Assembly (NCBI RefSeq): GCF_001552735.1
Contig: NZ_BCRT01000004.1
Coordinates: 124,001 to 188,000 of the forward strand
Direction: 5' to 3'
DNA length: 64,000 nt
Origin: Sanguibacter suarezii NBRC 16159
GTDB taxonomy: Bacteria > Actinomycetota > Actinomycetes > Actinomycetales > Cellulomonadaceae
Below, piece after piece: positions 60,530 to 64,000 of the stretch. The translations under genes and the position numbers were made by a program. The notes below the pieces were generated by a model, which did not search any database, was not told the DNA's origin, and saw only the letters and a program-made list of their open reading frames with translations. The first letter of the stretch is position 1, and each line of letters opens with the position of its first letter.

Positions 60530-61671
60530 GCACCGAACGGTTCACCCCGCTGCACGACGAGCACGTCGCCCTCGGTGCCTCGATGACGGAGTTCGGCGGC
60601 TGGCAGATGCCGCTGCGCTACGGCTCCGACCTGGCCGAGCACAACGCGGTACGCACTGCGGCAGGCCTGTTCGACCTCTCCCACATGGGCGAGATCACGC
60701 TGACCGGGCCGCAGGCCGGTGCGGCGCTGGACTACGCCTTCGTCGGGTGGCTGAGCACCCTCGAGGTGGGCCGGGCCCGGTACACGATGATCGCCCAGGA
60801 GGACGGTGCGGTGATCGACGACCTCGTCGTCTACCGCACGGGGGAGACCGAGTTCCTCGTGGTCGCCAACGCGGGCAACGCCGAGGTGGTGCACGGCGAG
60901 CTCGTCGAGCGTGCCGTCGGCTTCGACGCCGAGGTCACCTTCACCTCGCCCGAGACGGCGCTCGTCGCCGTCCAGGGCCCCCTCGCCGAGGGCATCGTCA
61001 CCGCGCTGGCCAGCCCCGAGTCCGCCGCCGCCGTCGCCGGGCTGAAGTACTACGCCATCACCGGCGCCGTCGTCGCCGGGATCGACGTGCTCGTCGCCCG
61101 CACCGGGTACACGGGGGAGGACGGCTTCGAGCTGTTCGTCCCCGCGGACCACGCGGTGGCGCTGTGGCGGGCGCTGCTCGCCCACGGGGAACCGGCCGGA
61201 CTGGTCCCGGCGGGCCTGTCCTGCCGAGACAGCCTGCGCCTGGAGGCCGGCATGCCGCTCTACGGCCACGAGCTCGACCTCACCACCACGCCCTACGAGG
61301 CAGGGCTCGGGCGCGTGGTGCGCCTGGACAAGACCGGGCCGGACGGCGAGCCGCTGCCCTTCGTCGGCCGTGAGGCGCTGGCCTCCCGCAAGGGTTCTCA
61401 GCCCGCGCGGGTCCTCGTCGGGCTCAAGGTCGACGGACGCCGCCCCGCGCGGGCGGGGTACCCGGTCGCCTTCGACGCGACCAAGCTCGACCTCGTCATC
61501 GGGCACGTGACGTCGGGGGCGCCGTCCCCCACGCTCGGGTACCCGATCGCCCTGGCCTACGTGACGCCGGAGGTGTCCGCTGTGGGCACCCGGCTCGCGG
61601 TCGACGTCCGCGGCCGGGGCGAGACTGTCGAGGTCGTCGAGCTGCCCTTCTACCGCCGGCCGCGGTCCTGA
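60526..61671 (+). CDS. gcvT: Aminomethyltransferase, glycine cleavage T protein
   Basis: 381 aa. It releases ammonia from aminomethyl-lipoyl-GcvH and forms 5,10-methylene-tetrahydrofolate. Seen: [56 protein letters not shown] (folate-site Asp region), [32 protein letters not shown], and C-terminal [22 protein letters not shown]. The ATG overlaps the gcvP stop; the longer open frame upstream lies within gcvP. Confidence 0.97.
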
Positions 61672-61737
61672 CCCAGGTCACCACAGCCAGCCTCTGCCCC
61701 CGTCCCATCCTTCGCTCAACCCGTTCAGGAGACCACG

Positions 61738-62109
61738 ATGACGAACTTCCCCGCTGACCTCACCTATACCGCCGAGCATGAGTGGCTCACCAGCGGCTCG
61801 CCCGCCACGATCGGCATCACCTGGACCGCTCAGGACGCTCTGGGTGACATCGTCTACCTTGAGCTGCCCGCCGTGGGCACCGCGATCACGGCCGGGTCGG
61901 TGATCGGTGAGGTCGAGTCCACCAAGTCCGTCTCCGAGCTCTTCTCGCCGGTCACCGGCACCGTGGTGGAGGTCAACGCCGCCGCGGTGGACAGCCCTGA
62001 GCTGCTCAACTCCGACCCCTACGGGGCGGGCTGGCTCATCAAGGTCGACGTCTCGGAGGTCGGTCCCGTCCTGACGGCAGCCGAGTATGAGGCTAAGGTC
62101 GGTTTCTAA
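61738..62109 (+). CDS. gcvH: Glycine cleavage H protein
   Basis: 123 aa lipoyl carrier shuttling the aminomethyl group between P, T and L proteins. The lipoylation site is Lys63 in GEVESTKSVSEL. Also visible: YTAEHEWLTSG near the N-terminus and AGWLIKVDVSEVG near the end. CAGGAG lies 6-8 nt before the ATG. It follows gcvT by 66 bp. The L protein (lpd) is not in the window. Confidence 0.97.
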   Translation: MTNFPADLTYTAEHEWLTSGSPATIGITWTAQDALGDIVYLELPAVGTAITAGSVIGEVESTKSVSELFSPVTGTVVEVNAAAVDSPELLNSDPYGAGWLIKVDVSEVGPVLTAAEYEAKVGF

Positions 62110-62120
62110 CGGTCTCATAA

Positions 62121-62190
62121 CGAATCGGGTGGGCGCCTTACGGGGCGTCCGGTTTCGGCCGATGCGCCGCCCACCCGATTCGGCCTTTAT
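62121..62190 (+). terminator. Terminator of the gcv operon
   Basis: A 15-bp perfect stem (62121-62135 with 62168-62182) around a 32-nt loop, followed by GCCTTTAT, starting 11 bp after gcvH. Confidence 0.85.
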
Positions 62191-62490
62191 CTGACGATCT
62201 GTCCGGTGTGCCGGGAGTGCGGATCTGCCAGGAGGTGGTTGGATTGGAGGAGTATTCAGGGGATTGTGGAGAGATTCGGGACGGCCGACGGCCTCGCAGG
62301 TCACGAAAAACGCCGATGACCTGCGGATACACCAACGGAGCGACGTGTCATCACCCGCAGCGGGGGAAATCTCCCAAACTCAGGGTGAAATCCGCGTCAT
62401 AGACCCCCGGTCAGGGCGTCTCTCCTTAGGACAGATGGAACCGGGCACTGATCCAGACTCGCTGGGCCGCCGGGAAGGGCTGGAGGAAGA
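62191..62490. other. Gene-free 300-bp leader before the LuxR-type gene
   Basis: The stretch has lower GC than its surroundings and purine-rich runs (for example GGATTGGAGGAGTATTC near 62243). Open frames here lack ribosome sites or recognisable products. It probably holds the promoter of the downstream HTH gene. No clear -35/-10 pair, operator or known riboswitch is seen. Confidence 0.5.
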
Positions 62491-62736
62491 ATGACCACGA
62501 TGGAGCTGCAAGGAACGGCCAAGGCGTCAAACGGCTCACTCACGCGACGCGAGCGCGTAGTGCTGTCGAACCTCACTGAAGAGGTGACGCTCGAGCAGAT
62601 AGCCTCGAAGCTGTTCGTGACGCGCAACACCGTCAAGTCCCAGGTGCGCAGCGTCTACCGCAAGCTGGGTGTCTCCACCCGCTCCGAGGCTGTGGAGTGG
62701 GCCCGCGCAGCAGGTCTGTACACCAGCGAAGGGTGA
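62491..62736 (+). CDS. Stand-alone LuxR/GerE-type helix-turn-helix protein
   Basis: 81 aa, consisting almost only of the HTH: LTRRERVVLSNLTEEVTLEQIASKLFVTRNTVKSQVRSVYRKLGVSTRSEAVEWARAAG spans the domain, with the recognition helix in RNTVKSQVRSVYRKL. No receiver or sensor domain is present. GGAGGAAGA precedes the ATG. Such lone HTH proteins act as small DNA-binding regulators in actinobacteria; the target is unknown. Confidence 0.88.
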   Translation: MTTMELQGTAKASNGSLTRRERVVLSNLTEEVTLEQIASKLFVTRNTVKSQVRSVYRKLGVSTRSEAVEWARAAGLYTSEG

Positions 62737-62788
62737 CCCACGCGAGGACGTCACACGCATGACACACATGCCTGGAACAATCTCAGGT

Positions 62789-63211
62789 ATGTCAAGCACA
62801 CCCGTCCTGGTCGTGGCAGCCGTGCTCGTCGACGACCTCACCCGTCCGACGATGCTCATGGCTGCGCGCAGGTCGCGCCCCGAGCACCTTGCCGGCCGCT
62901 GGGAGTTCCCCGGCGGCAAGGTCGATCCCGGGGAGACGCCGGTCGAGGGCCTGCACCGCGAGCTCCACGAGGAGCTGGGCGTGCAGGTCGAGCTGGGCAC
63001 CGAGCTCGTCGGGCCTGACGACGGCGGCTGGACCATCACCGACCGCCACCTCATGCGCCTGTGGTTCGCCCGTGTGGTCGACGGCGAGCCCCAACCCCTC
63101 ATCGAGCACGACGAGCTGCGCTGGCTGACGCCGGCCGCCTTCTTCGACGTGCCGTGGCTCGACGGCGACGTCCGGATCGTCGAGGCGCTCGCGCCGTATT
63201 TCCAGGAGTGA
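62789..63211 (+). CDS. Nudix hydrolase (MutT-like)
   Basis: 140 aa. The Nudix box GKVDPGETPVEGLHRELHEELGV matches the GX5EX7REUXEEXGU pattern exactly. The preceding GRWEFPGGK and following strands fit MutT/8-oxo-dGTP or CTP pyrophosphohydrolases. I chose the ATG at 62789 because the beta-strand start TPVLVVAAVLV follows directly; upstream in-frame ATGs at 62759 and 62768 are possible. Confidence 0.92.
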   Translation: MSSTPVLVVAAVLVDDLTRPTMLMAARRSRPEHLAGRWEFPGGKVDPGETPVEGLHRELHEELGVQVELGTELVGPDDGGWTITDRHLMRLWFARVVDGEPQPLIEHDELRWLTPAAFFDVPWLDGDVRIVEALAPYFQE

Positions 63212-63298
63212 CCGGCGGCGGATCTCTCCGCCGACCGGCCCATCCCCTCTGAGGCGTCCCGCTGGCCGCCCTTCAGGCCACCAGGTCCACCCCCCGGC

Positions 63299-64000
63299 TC
63301 ACCAGGCGGACGGCTTGTAGTCCTTGAGGAAGCAGCCGAAGACGTCCTCGCCCAGCTCCCCGCGCACGATGGGGTCGTAGACCCGCGCCGCGCCGTCGAC
63401 GAGGTCGAGGGGGGCGTGGAAGCCCTCCTCCGCCAGGCGCACCTTCGTGGTGTGCGGCCGCTCGTCGGTGATCCACCCGGTGTCGACGCTGGTCATGAGG
63501 ATGTTGTCGGTCTCGAACATCTCGCGCGCGCTGGTCCGGGTGAGCATGTTCACCGCTGCCTTGGCCATGTTCGTGTGCGGGTGGCCGGGGCCCTTGTACC
63601 CGCGGGAGAACTGCCCCTCCATCGCCGAGACGTTGACGATGTACGTCCGCTCGGCGGCCGCCGCGCGCATGGACTCCCGCAGCCGGCTGATGAGGATGAA
63701 CGGCGCGGTGGAGTTGCACAGCTGGACCTCGAGCAGCTCCAACGGGTCCACGTCCTCGACGTTCTGGACCCAGGAGTTGGAGGAGACGAGGTCCGGGACC
63801 AGCCCGGCGGCGTCGATCGCGGTCGCGTTGGCCACGCGGTCCAGTGAGGCCGAGCCAGCGGTCAGCGCGAGCTTGGTGAGCAGGTCCGCGCTGGTCACGC
63901 TCGCGTGGGCGATGGCTGTGGCCTCGGTCGGGACGGTGCCCTCCAGCGAGGCCGGGTGGGTGTCGTGGCTGCGCCCGAAGGTCAGCGTCTCGGGCAGGTA
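63299..64000 (-). CDS. SDR family oxidoreductase, C-terminal part (runs off the window)
   Basis: The minus-strand frame is open to the window edge, giving at least 233 residues; the N-terminal cofactor-binding part is missing. Seen: LCNSTAPFILISRL, the catalytic-Ser strand TYIVNVSAMEGQFSRGYKGP, HPHTNMAKAAVNMLTRTSA and ILMTSVDTGWITDERP. The usual YxxxK is replaced by HTNMAK; the Lys is kept but the Tyr position is Thr or Asn. Activity therefore needs caution. The sequence resembles the long actinobacterial SDR proteins of unknown substrate. Confidence 0.85.
   Translation of the reverse strand, partial: YLPETLTFGRSHDTHPASLEGTVPTEATAIAHASVTSADLLTKLALTAGSASLDRVANATAIDAAGLVPDLVSSNSWVQNVEDVDPLELLEVQLCNSTAPFILISRLRESMRAAAAERTYIVNVSAMEGQFSRGYKGPGHPHTNMAKAAVNMLTRTSAREMFETDNILMTSVDTGWITDERPHTTKVRLAEEGFHAPLDLVDGAARVYDPIVRGELGEDVFGCFLKDYKPSAW

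Noticed and set aside
62208-62402. A 64-codon frame before the LuxR-type gene
   Set aside because: It has no ribosome site at a sensible distance and no recognisable features.

Overview
The window is very GC-rich, uses many GTG starts, and carries the chromosome-origin gene order of Actinobacteria: recF, dciA (DUF721), gyrB, gyrA, a DUF3566 gene, tRNA-Ile, a DLW-39 gene, tRNA-Ala, ppiA, rhomboid, crgA, sortase E, pabA, pknB, pknA, pbpA, rodA/ftsW, pstP, fhaB, fhaA and tRNA-Leu. This, with a meso-diaminopimelate dehydrogenase, suggests a member of the Micrococcales near Cellulomonadaceae/Sanguibacteraceae. The genus is an inference from gene content; no 16S or dnaA gene is present. oriC itself should lie just left of the window.

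Layout. 1-8.5 kb: replication and topoisomerase genes and two tRNAs. 8.5-9.6 kb: a small, odd stretch behind tRNA-Ala with a decayed tyrosine-recombinase tail and an orphan membrane-anchored protein. 9.7-16.3 kb: ddh, a coiled-coil membrane protein, ppiA, rhomboid, crgA, and a DUF881-sortase-small protein-pabA operon; a four-member cluster of DnaA-box-like sites sits between rhomboid and crgA. 16.35-25.9 kb: the minus-strand cell-shape and Ser/Thr-phosphorylation operon fhaA-fhaB-pstP-rodA-pbpA-pknA-pknB, with overlapping or nearly adjoining genes.

26.4-44.1 kb is the accessory core. It encodes GldA, three family-3 glycoside hydrolases in three formats (cytosolic, lipoprotein, and a domain-permuted enzyme with a membrane helix at each end), two paralogous GtrA-type membrane proteins, a GT2 glycosyltransferase, an MFS transporter, UDP-galactopyranose mutase, and a two-component system with an AgrC/ComD-like histidine kinase and a LytTR response regulator. 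Three intergenic regions, upstream of GH3-1, GH3-2 and the second gtrA, each carry two direct copies of a 10-bp motif close to ACAGGTTGTG spaced exactly 21 bp apart. That is the architecture of LytTR binding sites. I infer a locally encoded LytTR regulon controlling a glycan-remodelling and galactofuranose module; this is the most interesting system in the window.

44.2-52.05 kb looks like a sulfur-acquisition locus: a luciferase-like monooxygenase, a small membrane protein, a LysR regulator with a palindrome over its own start codon, a cysteine-rich candidate leader peptide, an AprA-like flavoprotein, an AprB-like di-[4Fe-4S] protein and an SsuABC-like transporter. 52-57 kb holds a structured intergenic region, a low-molecular-weight phosphatase, a PQQ-like propeller protein, an APP1 phosphatase and an aminotransferase preceded by a perfect 40-bp tandem duplication. 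57.1-62.1 kb is a glycine-riboswitch-controlled gcvP-gcvT-gcvH operon, with an 88-bp palindromic element inserted in frame in the linker of GcvP. The window ends with a stand-alone LuxR-type HTH gene, a Nudix hydrolase and a truncated SDR gene.
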